Below are positions 14,152 through 20,800 of a stretch of DNA of 20,800 nucleotides, in pieces (the stretch's first letter is position 1; every line of letters begins with the position of its first letter). The notes under the pieces were generated by a model. That model had not been told where the DNA came from. It was given only the letters and a program-made list of their open reading frames with translations, and ran no database searches. The translations under genes and the position numbers were made by a program. Origin of the DNA: Marmoricola sp. (lineage in GTDB: Bacteria; Actinomycetota; Actinomycetes; Propionibacteriales; Nocardioidaceae); assembly GCA_030151765.1 (NCBI GenBank), contig JASLCW010000045.1, positions 1 to 20,800 on the forward strand, given 5' to 3'.

Positions 14152-15213
14152 ATGGCTGATCGCGTCTTCGTCCACATCGGTGTGCCGAAGAGTGGGACCA
14201 GCTACCTGCAGGACCGGGTCCGGCGCAACCGGCCGCTGCTGGCCGGGCAGGGGCTGCACCACCCCGAGGGCCTGAACGACAACCACTTCTACGCCTCCCT
14301 CGACCTGTTGCAGCAGCCGTGGGCGGGTGAGGAGCGGCGGGCGAGGGGGCAGTGGGATGCCCTGGCCGACGCGGTACGGCGTACTCCCGGCAATGTGCTC
14401 ATCTCCCACGAGATCCTCGCGGCGGCCAGGCCGGAGCAGGTGACCAGAGCCTTCGAGAGCTTCGGGGGTGCGGAGGTCGAGGTGATCGTCACCGTGCGCG
14501 ATCTTGCCCGGCAGCTGCCGGCGGAGTGGCAGGAGGGCGTGAAGCACCGCCGCGTCTACAGCTTCGAGCGCTTCGCCGGCGAGGTGGTCGAGCAGCCGCG
14601 GGTCGCGTCGGACCTGTGGTTCTGGCGGGTGCAGTCGATCCCCGACGTGCTCGGCCGGTGGAGCAATGGCCTGCGGCCCGACCAGGTGCACGTCGTGACG
14701 GTGCCCCCCAGTGGCTCCGATCCGGAGCTGCTGTGGTCGCGCTTCATGCAGGTCCTCGGCATCGATCCGGGCCTGGACTTCGAGCCCGCGGCCGTCGACA
14801 ACGCCTCCCTGGGCGTCGCCGAGATCCAGATGCTGCGGCGGCTCAATCGCAAGCTCCGGAAGGCGAAGGTACGCCGCGAGACCTACGTGCCGATCGTCCG
14901 CGAGATGATCGTCCGCGAGGCCTTCGCCGAGCGCGACCACGGTCCCAACGCGACCCTGCCCGTCACCTATCGCCCCTTCGTGGACGAGGTGACGGTCGAA
15001 TGGCGGGAGTGGATCGAGGGCGCTGGGGTCGACGTCGTCGGCAGCCTCGAGGACATCGAGCCGATCTGGATCGGCACCGGTGACGACCCCGACCAGCCCC
15101 GCCACGCGATGGTCGCGAGTGCGGCGATCGATGCTCTCGCGGCGCTGATCGTCGACCTCGACCGCCGCGACGAGACCAGCTGGCGATCGAGGCTCTCCCG
15201 GTTGCGCGGCTGA
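14152..15213 (+). CDS. Sulfotransferase family protein (PAPS-type P-loop), first of operon
   Basis: 353 aa, ATG at 14152. The N-terminus is RVFVHIGVPKSGTSYLQ, the 5'-phosphosulfate loop of PAPS-dependent sulfotransferases (P12 K13 S14 G15 T16). LISHEIL at 83-89 is a further block shared with its downstream paralog. VTVRDLARQLPAEWQ (113-127) fits the 3'-phosphate-binding region, with Arg116. The C-terminal part has NASLGVAE (217-224) and VDVVGSLEDIEPI. There is no signal peptide or membrane helix, so it should act in the cytosol, moving sulfate from PAPS onto an unknown acceptor such as a glycan, lipid or small metabolite. Its stop overlaps the next start (TGATG), the first of two such overlaps in the operon. 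Family confident; acceptor unknown. Confidence 0.85.
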   Translation: MADRVFVHIGVPKSGTSYLQDRVRRNRPLLAGQGLHHPEGLNDNHFYASLDLLQQPWAGEERRARGQWDALADAVRRTPGNVLISHEILAAARPEQVTRAFESFGGAEVEVIVTVRDLARQLPAEWQEGVKHRRVYSFERFAGEVVEQPRVASDLWFWRVQSIPDVLGRWSNGLRPDQVHVVTVPPSGSDPELLWSRFMQVLGIDPGLDFEPAAVDNASLGVAEIQMLRRLNRKLRKAKVRRETYVPIVREMIVREAFAERDHGPNATLPVTYRPFVDEVTVEWREWIEGAGVDVVGSLEDIEPIWIGTGDDPDQPRHAMVASAAIDALAALIVDLDRRDETSWRSRLSRLRG

Positions 15214-16325
15214 TGGCGGACTACGAGCGGACCGTCGCGGCCTGGTACGCCGAGCTGCGCGGCGGGTCGTCGATCACCTGGGCGGAGCATCTCGCCACGG
15301 GCACGACCGGCGACGGTACGCCGATCCGCGTCGACGCCGCCCATCTCGAACTCGTCCGGCGCCTTGCCCTGCGTCTCGGGGATGACCCCGGCTTCGCCGA
15401 GTTGGCCGATCGCGTGGTCGGCACGGCCGCCTTCGGCCGCGGGCGGGTGGACATCCCATTGCCCTTGCCGGGTGCGCTGCCGGTCAGTGGTTCCCCCGCG
15501 ATCGACCCAGGGGAGGTGCCTGCGGGTGAGCTGCTGCGGGTCGCCGTGCCCGTGCTGGCCGGACTGCTCCCGGTGCCCGAACCGACGGAGTCCACGCGCG
15601 TGCGCGGCCGCGGTCCTCGCGTCGTCGTGCACGGCAATCCCGGCCTGGCCGATCCGTTGCGCACGGCCTTGCGTGCGGCCGGCGTACGCGAAGGGGGACG
15701 GTCGGCGCTGCACGTCGTCCTTGCCGCGCCCCTCGATGTCGCCGTCTTCTCGCTGTGGACCGCGCGGGTGCGCGGCGGCGCGGCGGTGCGCTGGCGGCGC
15801 CTCTGGGAGCGACTCGCGGAGGGCGAACTCCCGCCGGGTGTCGACCCCGGCAGCATCCTCGACGAGCTCCACACCCGGGTCCGCTCCGATCGGATCCACC
15901 TCGTGGTGGCCGATTCGCGGTCCGTGGCCGCTGCCCGCGTCGGCGCCTGGCTGGGCGTCGACCTGGCCGAGGATGTTCAGCCCACGTGGGCCGAGGTCGA
16001 TCTGGCACGGCGACTCAACTGGTTCCACGCCGCACGGATGGACGCAGCCGAACGGGCGGCGTACGTGAGCGGGCTCCTCGAGTTCGGACAAAGCGCCGAT
16101 GCCGGCGTACCCGACCTTCCCCGGGGGCTGCGCCCCTGGGCGCGCACGACCGCCGCCGCGGTGGCGGGCCGGCTCGCCGACCGGGCCCGCTCCGGTGGCT
16201 ACGCTGTGCACGGCGATCTCGAGGAGGTAGGACGGTTGGTCAGCGGACGCGCACGCACCGGTCCCGCCGCGACGCTGGACGCGGCCGTCGAGGCGATCGC
16301 CCGGGCCTTCACGAGGGGGCGCTGA
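15213..16325 (+). CDS. Unknown protein, apparently a degenerate sulfotransferase with an extra N-terminal region
   Basis: 370 aa, start and stop both overlapping neighbours as TGATG. No family is obvious, but the last 235 residues line up with the flanking sulfotransferases. RVVVHGNPGLADPLRTAL (136-153) matches RVFVHIGVPKSGTSYLQ, and ALHVVLAAPLDVAVFSLW (165-182) matches the VTVRDLARQLPAEW region. DRIHLVVADSRS (226-237) matches DRVHVVTLPPAG, and GGYAVHGDLEEVGRL (328-342) matches RGYGVVGDLDELRP. The PAPS loop Lys-Ser/Thr-Gly and the Arg-Asp of the 3'-phosphate site are gone, and the ISHE segment appears deleted. Residues 1-130 are a different, acidic/proline-containing region. I infer a non-catalytic paralog, perhaps a partner or scaffold for the other two. 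The homology is weak by eye and needs a profile search. Confidence 0.6.
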   Translation: MADYERTVAAWYAELRGGSSITWAEHLATGTTGDGTPIRVDAAHLELVRRLALRLGDDPGFAELADRVVGTAAFGRGRVDIPLPLPGALPVSGSPAIDPGEVPAGELLRVAVPVLAGLLPVPEPTESTRVRGRGPRVVVHGNPGLADPLRTALRAAGVREGGRSALHVVLAAPLDVAVFSLWTARVRGGAAVRWRRLWERLAEGELPPGVDPGSILDELHTRVRSDRIHLVVADSRSVAAARVGAWLGVDLAEDVQPTWAEVDLARRLNWFHAARMDAAERAAYVSGLLEFGQSADAGVPDLPRGLRPWARTTAAAVAGRLADRARSGGYAVHGDLEEVGRLVSGRARTGPAATLDAAVEAIARAFTRGR

Positions 16326-17542
16326 TGGCCCGCCGGATCTGGATCCACGTCGGCACCCCCAAGACGGGTACGTCGGCCTTCCAGCACGCGCTCTTCACCC
16401 ACCAGAAGGACGTGGCCGCCGCCGGGATCACCTACCCCGGTGATCGTTTCGACGCGCACTTCCTGGCCGCGCTCGACCTGATGGACCTGCCCTGGGGCGG
16501 TCTTGAGCGCGAGGCGGTCGGTGCCTGGCGGCGGCTCGTCGACGAGGTCGTCGCCGCACCCGGTGACGCGATCATCAGCCACGAGATCTTCGGCCGCGCC
16601 TCGCGACTGCAGGTGGAGCGGGCGCTGCGGGACCTGACCCCCGATGGCAGCAGTGCCGAGGTCCACATCGTCCTCACCGGCCGCGATCTCGCTCGGCAGA
16701 TCCCCGCCGAATGGCAGGAGAACGTCAAGCATCGCCGCACGCTGACCTATGCGAGCTTCCTGGAGGCGGTCACCGATCCGACCAGAAGCCGTGAGATCGC
16801 CCAATGGTTCTGGGGGGTCCAGGAGATCCCCGACATCCTCGACCGCTGGGGCGGCACTCTGCCGGCCGACCGCGTCCACGTCGTCACCCTGCCGCCGGCG
16901 GGCTCCGCACCGGCCCTACTCTCCGATCGTCTCGCCGAGGTCTTCGGCCTCGATCGCGCGCTGCTGCAACCCACCGGCGAACGCGCCAATGCCTCCTTGG
17001 GCGTGGCCGAGTCCGAGCTGATCCGCCGGCTCAACGAGCAGGTCGAACTGAGCCTGCCCAATGAGCGCTACCGGCAGTTCGTCCGGGAGGGCCTGGTCCA
17101 CCAGAATCTCGGCGTACGACGGGAGTCCGCGCGGCTGACCATCCCCGCCGAGGTGCATGCCTGGGCCGCCGAGGTGAGCGATTCGTGGATCACCCAGCTG
17201 CGCGAGCGCGGCTATGGCGTCGTCGGAGATCTCGACGAGCTGCGTCCGGCCCCGCAGACGGAGACCTTCGTGGATCCCGAGGCGGCCGCTCCCGCCGAGA
17301 TCGCGGCCGTCGCGCTCAAGGCGCTGGCCGGCAGCGTCACCGAGTCGGCGCGACTGCGCGACGTGGAGATCGAACTGCACGGCGTCATCCAGGACCTCAT
17401 GGGCCAGCTCGACGCCGCCCACTCGACCCGGGTCTACAAGGCCAAGGAGCGTCTCGTCGGGCTCTCCGAGTCCAATCCGCTCGCCCGCGCCGGGCTCAGC
17501 GGCTACCGGCGCTTGCGGGGGAAGAGCTCCCGGTCCACGTAG
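16325..17542 (+). CDS. Sulfotransferase family protein with C-terminal helical tail, third of operon
   Basis: 405 aa; the ATG overlaps the previous stop (TGATG). It is a close paralog of the 14152 gene. RIWIHVGTPKTGTSAFQ holds the P-loop (P12 K13 T14 G15 T16), and IISHEIF is at 83-89. TGRDLARQIPAEWQENVKHRR (118-138) differs little from its partner, and NASLGVAE is identical. GYGVVGDLDEL closes the catalytic domain near 305. Unlike the first protein it continues with an extra tail of about 65 residues: a charged helix (ESARLRDVEIELHGVIQDLM) that looks like a short coiled coil, then RVYKAKERLVGL and a basic end. That tail could mediate contact with a partner or the membrane surface. The 3' end overlaps the convergent ecsC-like gene by 40 bp. 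Acceptor unknown. Confidence 0.85.
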   Translation: MARRIWIHVGTPKTGTSAFQHALFTHQKDVAAAGITYPGDRFDAHFLAALDLMDLPWGGLEREAVGAWRRLVDEVVAAPGDAIISHEIFGRASRLQVERALRDLTPDGSSAEVHIVLTGRDLARQIPAEWQENVKHRRTLTYASFLEAVTDPTRSREIAQWFWGVQEIPDILDRWGGTLPADRVHVVTLPPAGSAPALLSDRLAEVFGLDRALLQPTGERANASLGVAESELIRRLNEQVELSLPNERYRQFVREGLVHQNLGVRRESARLTIPAEVHAWAAEVSDSWITQLRERGYGVVGDLDELRPAPQTETFVDPEAAAPAEIAAVALKALAGSVTESARLRDVEIELHGVIQDLMGQLDAAHSTRVYKAKERLVGLSESNPLARAGLSGYRRLRGKSSRST

Positions 17543-18180
17543 CGCCCGATCTTCCAGGTGGAATAGCCGTCCAGGCTGAGTCCGACGACGCCGCCGAGCA
17601 CCGGCGTACGACGGGCGACGACGCCGGCGACGCGCTTGCCGGCGGCGCGACCGATCAGCTCGGAGGCGACCTCGACGGCCGCCAGCCGGGTGATGTCGGG
17701 GTCGGGAAGGGCCGCGGTGGCGATCGCCATGGGTGTGCCGGGGATGCGCTTCCCCTTCACCAGCTGGTTGATCCGGTCGTCGCCGAGCAGGCTGACCAGG
17801 ATCGCGCTGCGGGTGCGCTCGTCCTGGAGGTCGTAGCCGCGCAGGTGGGCGATCTCGGCGACGAGGTGACACTGGATCAGGGCGAGACCGGCGACATTGG
17901 CCGGGATCGCGACCGGCAGCGTGACGAGTCCGCCGAGGTTGGTGACGAAGCCCTGGGCGCCGGCGTACCGGACATGGCGCTCGATGATGGCATGAATCGC
18001 TTTGTCGACATTTCCGTGCTCGGCCAGCATCTTGTCCGCGGCCGAGGCGGCGCTGGGCAGTCTGCCGACACCTTTGATCGCGCGGTCGAGTGCCGACAGG
18101 ACGACCGCCGAGGCCGCCCCCGGCGCCATCTTCGTGACGTGCGGCGCCATCGCGGTGCCGATCTTCTGTGCTTTCCCCAC
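17503..18180 (-). CDS. EcsC-family protein
   Basis: 225 aa from the GTG at 18180 (VGKAQKIGTAMAP). The GGAG before it is only about 2 nt away, so a start at the Met ten codons on is possible; codons further upstream read into unlikely sequence. The diagnostic stretch is VRYAGAQGFVTNLGGLVTLP then VAIPANVAGLALIQCHLVAEIAHLRGYDL, a hydrophobic region followed by a conserved histidine/arginine helix, as in EcsC-domain proteins. Glycine-rich C-terminal helices (TPVLGGVVGLSLDGYSTWKIGRY) follow. EcsC was named from the Bacillus ecsABC locus, but the biochemical role of the domain is not established. It is probably membrane-associated. Its last 40 bp are antisense to the end of the sulfotransferase operon. 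Confidence 0.75.
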   Translation of the reverse strand: MGKAQKIGTAMAPHVTKMAPGAASAVVLSALDRAIKGVGRLPSAASAADKMLAEHGNVDKAIHAIIERHVRYAGAQGFVTNLGGLVTLPVAIPANVAGLALIQCHLVAEIAHLRGYDLQDERTRSAILVSLLGDDRINQLVKGKRIPGTPMAIATAALPDPDITRLAAVEVASELIGRAAGKRVAGVVARRTPVLGGVVGLSLDGYSTWKIGRYVDRELFPRKRR

Positions 18181-18266
18181 GCCTCCATCTTTGCATTGCG
18201 AGTCGAGTGCATGAGGGCGCGCTATGGCGCGTCGTGAGGCACTCGACCCGATGGGAAGATGGACCT

Positions 18267-18929
18267 GTGCCGATCGAACCGCCGCCGACACCGTGGCAGT
18301 TCCCGCTGCCGCCCGAGGACGCGGACGACGTGATCGCGCTCGGCGCCGACCTGGAGCCCGGGACAGTGATCGCGGCGTACCGGCACGGTCTCTTCCCGAT
18401 GCACCTCGACGACGACCTCGCGTGGTGGTCGCCGGAGCAGCGCGGCGTGCTCACGGTCGGCGGGATCAAGGTCAGCCGTTCGCTGCGCCAGTCCGCGAAG
18501 CACTTCGAGATCCGGGTGAACACCGCCTTCGAACAGGTCATCGCCGGCTGCGCCGACCCGGATCGCGATGGCGCTTGGATCACCGACGGGATCATCGACT
18601 CCTATCGCGAACTGCACCGGCTCGGCTGGGTGCACAGCGTCGAGGCCTGGCGGGAGGGCGAACTCGCCGGCGGCCTGTACGGCGTCGCGCTCGGCGGTCT
18701 CTTCGCGGGCGAGTCGATGTTCAGCCGGGTCCGCGACGCGTCCAAGGTGGCCTTGCTCGGACTGACCCGCCTGCTCGACGACGAGTACGCCGATCGCCGG
18801 CTGATCGACACGCAGTGGAAGACCGATCACCTGGCCACTCTGGGGGTGGTGGAACTGCCGCGGGCGTCGTACCTGGAGAGACTCGGCGAGGTTCTCGAGG
18901 TGCCGCCCCCGGCGGCTTTCGCGAATTGA
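18267..18929 (+). CDS. aat: Leucyl/phenylalanyl-tRNA--protein transferase
   Basis: 220 aa from the GTG at 18267, with GGAAG 8 nt upstream. Family blocks appear in order: FPLPPEDADDVIALGADLEPGTVIAAYRHGLFPM, split over residues 12-45; WWSPEQRGVL at 53-62; TDGIIDSYRELHRLGWVHSVEAW at 106-128; and the GNAT-like core GGLYGVALGGLFAGESMFS at 135-153, with DASKVALLGL after it. It transfers Leu or Phe from aminoacyl-tRNA to N-terminal Arg or Lys of proteins, marking them for ClpS/ClpAP degradation in the N-degron pathway. Length matches actinobacterial homologues. It appears to be a single-gene unit; its promoter region overlaps the 5' flank of the divergent ecsC-like gene. The call is secure. Confidence 0.95.
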   Translation: MPIEPPPTPWQFPLPPEDADDVIALGADLEPGTVIAAYRHGLFPMHLDDDLAWWSPEQRGVLTVGGIKVSRSLRQSAKHFEIRVNTAFEQVIAGCADPDRDGAWITDGIIDSYRELHRLGWVHSVEAWREGELAGGLYGVALGGLFAGESMFSRVRDASKVALLGLTRLLDDEYADRRLIDTQWKTDHLATLGVVELPRASYLERLGEVLEVPPPAAFAN

Positions 18930-18943
18930 CGATGGCTCTGGGA

Positions 18944-18964
18944 ATATACCCTCAGGGGGTATAT
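18944..18964 (+). promoter_or_regulatory. CsoR-like copper operator
   Basis: ATATACCC and GGGTATAT are perfect 8-bp inverted arms separated by 5 bp. This AT-flanked ACCC-N5-GGGT form closely matches the known operators of CsoR/RcnR-type repressors, which respond to Cu(I). It lies 12 bp before the ATG at 18977. A -10-like TATGTT (18962-18967) overlaps its right arm, so repressor binding would block transcription of the His-rich membrane protein. No csoR gene is in the window. Confidence 0.8.
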
Positions 18965-18976
18965 GTTCGAGCCATC

Positions 18977-19609
18977 ATGGACGCACACACGATGCACGAC
19001 CACACTGCGCATGCAGGGCATGAGCACCACGCCGGCCACGAGGCGGGGTCATCCCTGTCCATGGCCGTTGCGGCGACGCTGCACTGCCTCACCGGCTGCG
19101 CCATCGGCGAGATCGCCGGTCTGATCATCAGTACCCAGCTCGGCCTGGCCAATGCGCCGTCGGTGGCGATCTCGGTCGCGCTCTCCTTCCTCTTCGGCTA
19201 CACGCTCTCGACGCTGCCGCTGGTGAAGGTCGGCATCGCCGTGCTGGCGGCCCTGGGTGTCGTCCTCGCGGCCGACACGCTGTCGATCGCGACGATGGAG
19301 TTGATGGACAATGCCGTGATGGTCGTGCTGCCCGGCGCGATGAATGCCGGCCTGGTCAATGCCGCCTTCTGGGTCGGCATGATGATCTCGCTGGCCGCCG
19401 CCTTCGTGGTCGCCGTACCCGTGAATCTCTGGCTGCTGCGTCGCGGCAAGGGTCACGCGCTCACCCACGAATTCCACGGCCGCGAAGCCACGTCGACCGG
19501 ATGGCGCCGGTTCGTCCCCACCTTCCCGACCGGTGCCCTCGTCGCCGTCCTGATCGCCTTCATGCTCGGCGGTCTGCTCGTCTCGCTCGCCGACGGCGCC
19601 GGCTGGTGA
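18977..19609 (+). CDS. DUF4396 membrane protein with His-rich N-terminus, probably copper-regulated
   Basis: 210 aa from the ATG at 18977. The in-frame ATG at 18932 is rejected because the coding region would run through the operator. Residues 1-21 contain eight His and a second Met (MDAHTMHDHTAHAGHEHH...), a likely metal-binding tail. AATLHCLTGCAIGEIAGLIIS at 32-52, with two Cys (37, 41), is the signature of DUF4396. Four or five hydrophobic segments follow, including LSFLFGYTLSTLPLV, VLAALGVVLAADTL, MISLAAAFVVAVPVNLWLL and a last one near the C-terminus (LVAVLIAFMLGGLLVSL). A basic, soluble loop separates the last two. The CsoR-like operator and His/Cys residues point to copper handling at the membrane, but no function of the family is established. 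It has no partner gene here; the neighbour behind it is convergent. Confidence 0.83.
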   Translation: MDAHTMHDHTAHAGHEHHAGHEAGSSLSMAVAATLHCLTGCAIGEIAGLIISTQLGLANAPSVAISVALSFLFGYTLSTLPLVKVGIAVLAALGVVLAADTLSIATMELMDNAVMVVLPGAMNAGLVNAAFWVGMMISLAAAFVVAVPVNLWLLRRGKGHALTHEFHGREATSTGWRRFVPTFPTGALVAVLIAFMLGGLLVSLADGAGW

Positions 19610-19623
19610 TCAGGGTCGGCTAA

Positions 19624-20667
19624 TCACTCCGCGAGCAGCTCGCGCACGCGCGGGACGACCTCCTCGCCATAGAGGCGGATGGACTCCATGCGTTGCGCGT
19701 GGGGCAGGTCGTGTACGGCGTACTTGAGCTGGAAGCGGGAGAGACCGAGCGTGCGGATCGCCCAGGCGATCTTGGTGGCGACGGTCTCGGGGGCGCCGAC
19801 GAAATAGGCGCCCTCGGGGCCCGCCTGCGCGCGATAGGAGTGCTCGTCCATGGGCGGCCAGCCACGCTCCGCACCGATCTTGGCGGCGACGTACCGCTGC
19901 GGCGGCATGTGCTCGGCGATGGCCTGCTCGTCGGTCGCGGCGATGTGGCCGGGACTGTGCATCGCGATCGGGAGGGTCGCGAAGCCGTGGTGATCGAGGG
20001 CACGGTGATAGAGCTCGACGAGCGGTGCGAAGCGGGCCGGGGAGCCGCCGATGACGGCGAGCACCAACGGCAGGTTGTACGCCGCCGCCCGTACAACGGA
20101 CTCCGGGGTGCCGCCGACCCCGATCCAGGTGGGTAGCCAGCCGGATTCGGTGTGCGGGAAGACGCTCTGCTCGTTGAGCGATGTGCGGGTCTGACCCGTC
20201 CACGTCACCGGCTGCTCCTTGAGAAGCTGGGTGAAGAGGTCGACCTTCTCGGCGAAGAGCAGGTCGTAGTCCTCCAGGGAGTAGCCGAAGAGCGGGAAGG
20301 ACTCGGTGAAGGAGCCGCGCCCCAGCGTCACCTCGGCACGACCCGACGAAACCGCGTCGAGTGTGGAGAAGCGCTCGAAGACCCGTACCGGATCGTCCGA
20401 GCTGAGCACGGTGACGCCGGTGCCCAGACGGATCCGCTCGGTCTGCCCGGCGATCGCGGCCAGCACGACATCGGGCGAGGTGACCGCGAAGTCGGCGCGA
20501 TGGTGTTCGCCGATCCCGAAGTAGTCGATGCCCAAGCGATCGGCCAGCGCCGCCTCGGCGACCACCTCACGGATCGCCTGAGCCTGTGTGGGCGCGGCGC
20601 CGACGTCCCCGAAGGTGTCGAGCCCGAAGCTGGGCTGGTCCGGCGTACCGAGCATGTCCGTGTTCAC
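19624..20667 (-). CDS. LLM-class flavin-dependent oxidoreductase (bacterial luciferase-like)
   Basis: 347 aa. The GTG at 20667 is preceded by AAGGAG with a 5-nt gap; an upstream in-frame start lies before that site and is rejected. Luciferase-like TIM-barrel features are EAALADRLGIDYFGIGEHHRADF, in which GEHH is the classic flavin/substrate motif, then RIRLGTGVTVLSSDDPVRV and RAEVTLGRGSFTESFPLFGY. Near the middle is the LPTWIGVGGTPESVVRAA block, common in members that bind FMN or F420-like cofactors. The usual role is oxidation of small organic compounds with reduced flavin and O2, but the substrate is not apparent. It stands alone, ending 14 bp from the convergent DUF4396 gene. A TTGA-N4-TCAA palindrome upstream suggests control by a MarR-like repressor. 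Confidence 0.88.
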   Translation of the reverse strand: MNTDMLGTPDQPSFGLDTFGDVGAAPTQAQAIREVVAEAALADRLGIDYFGIGEHHRADFAVTSPDVVLAAIAGQTERIRLGTGVTVLSSDDPVRVFERFSTLDAVSSGRAEVTLGRGSFTESFPLFGYSLEDYDLLFAEKVDLFTQLLKEQPVTWTGQTRTSLNEQSVFPHTESGWLPTWIGVGGTPESVVRAAAYNLPLVLAVIGGSPARFAPLVELYHRALDHHGFATLPIAMHSPGHIAATDEQAIAEHMPPQRYVAAKIGAERGWPPMDEHSYRAQAGPEGAYFVGAPETVATKIAWAIRTLGLSRFQLKYAVHDLPHAQRMESIRLYGEEVVPRVRELLAE

Positions 20668-20684
20668 GTCCGCTCCTTCATGTA

Positions 20685-20698
20685 GTTGAGCGATCAAC
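20685..20698 (-). promoter_or_regulatory. Candidate operator upstream of the LLM oxidoreductase
   Basis: GTTGA and TCAAC are perfect inverted arms around GCGA, 17 bp upstream of the GTG start at 20667. The TTGA-N4-TCAA form resembles MarR-family operators. A single short palindrome can arise by chance, and no regulator gene is near it. Confidence 0.35.
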
Positions 20699-20705
20699 AA
20701 CAGGC

Positions 20706-20723
20706 GCGGACCGGTTGTTCCGC
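20706..20723 (-). terminator. Weak hairpin at the Fpg/Nei stop codon
   Basis: GCGGA (20706-20710) pairs with TCCGC (20719-20723) across an 8-nt loop immediately after the Fpg/Nei stop. Five base pairs and no T-tract give it little weight, but it is the only structure in the 55-bp gap that could end that transcript. Confidence 0.2.
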
Positions 20724-20800
20724 TACTTGAGCAGCTTGCTCATCCGGCGGTCGGCGAGCGGCTTGCCGCCGGTCTGGCAGGTGGGGCAGTACTGCAGGCT
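20723..20800 (-). CDS. Fpg/Nei-family DNA glycosylase, C-terminal zinc finger only
   Basis: The last 25 codons of a gene entering from the right edge, stop TAG at 20725-20723. The translation is LQYCPTCQTGGKPLADRRMSKLLK. The CPTC-QTGGKPLADRR pattern is the C-terminal zinc finger of formamidopyrimidine-DNA glycosylase/endonuclease VIII proteins: CxxC forms half of the zinc site and the final Arg-rich loop contacts the orphan base and DNA backbone. These enzymes remove oxidised bases in base-excision repair. Fpg cannot be told from Nei-type without the N-terminus. It is 55 bp upstream of the LLM gene on the same strand. Confidence 0.85.
   Translation of the reverse strand, partial: SLQYCPTCQTGGKPLADRRMSKLLK

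Noticed and set aside
20663..20680. Five-codon frame (MKERT) ending on the LLM start as GTGA, possible uORF
   Set aside because: Its second and third codons are the AAGGAG ribosome site of the LLM gene itself, so the frame is most likely incidental.
1..20800. tRNA or rRNA genes, CRISPR arrays, insertion sequences, phage genes or a toxin-antitoxin pair
   Set aside because: Nothing resembling these was found by eye. All gene-free gaps are under 300 bp and are accounted for by promoters, palindromes or the tetR relic.

Overview
The window is GC-rich DNA from a high-GC Gram-positive actinobacterium, most likely a Nocardioidaceae-type (Nocardioides-like) organism. That placement is inference. It rests on strong G/C third-position bias, many GTG starts, promoter-proximal starts that look leaderless, an actinobacterial-type Fpg tail, and a secreted protein of the 'ITGKQIKDNT...' kind common in Nocardioides. 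Apart from a decayed gene copy at 8453-8562, nothing suggests recent acquisition: there is no IS element, phage gene, tRNA, rRNA or CRISPR array.

Layout. 1-1879: the 3' end of an M13 zinc metallopeptidase, overlapped by a PQQ/beta-propeller lipoprotein. 1960-3507: a 14-TM DHA2-type MFS exporter. 3523-8314 (minus): a catabolic cluster, in transcription order SnoaL-like protein, aldehyde dehydrogenase, acyl-CoA-dehydrogenase-fold flavin monooxygenase, flavin reductase and a GAF-LuxR regulator. The monooxygenase lacks the dehydrogenase glutamate motif and is translationally coupled to the reductase, so together they look like a two-component flavin monooxygenase. 8341-9080: a palindrome, a large hairpin, a decayed copy of a TetR gene end, and a small secreted protein. 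9084-14125: a TetR regulator divergent from a complete methylcrotonyl-CoA carboxylase (beta, alpha) plus HMG-CoA lyase operon for leucine/isovalerate catabolism, with a well-formed operator set between them. 14152-17542: a three-gene coupled operon with two PAPS-dependent-type sulfotransferases flanking a third protein. 17503-18180 (minus): an EcsC-family protein whose 3' end overlaps the sulfotransferase operon. 18267-18929: Aat (L/F-tRNA-protein transferase). 18977-19609: a His-rich DUF4396 membrane protein behind a CsoR-like operator. 19624-20667 (minus): a luciferase-like flavin oxidoreductase. 20723-20800 (minus): the zinc-finger tail of an Fpg/Nei glycosylase.

The most novel element is the 14152-17542 operon. 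Its middle protein appears to be a degenerate sulfotransferase: it keeps the flanking folds of its neighbours but has lost the PAPS-binding residues, and it carries a new N-terminal region. Second is the TetR relic at 8453-8562, collinear with the 3' end of the intact tetR about 672 bp away and adjoining a strong hairpin that could be its fossil terminator. Third is the four-half-site operator array between tetR and the leucine operon.
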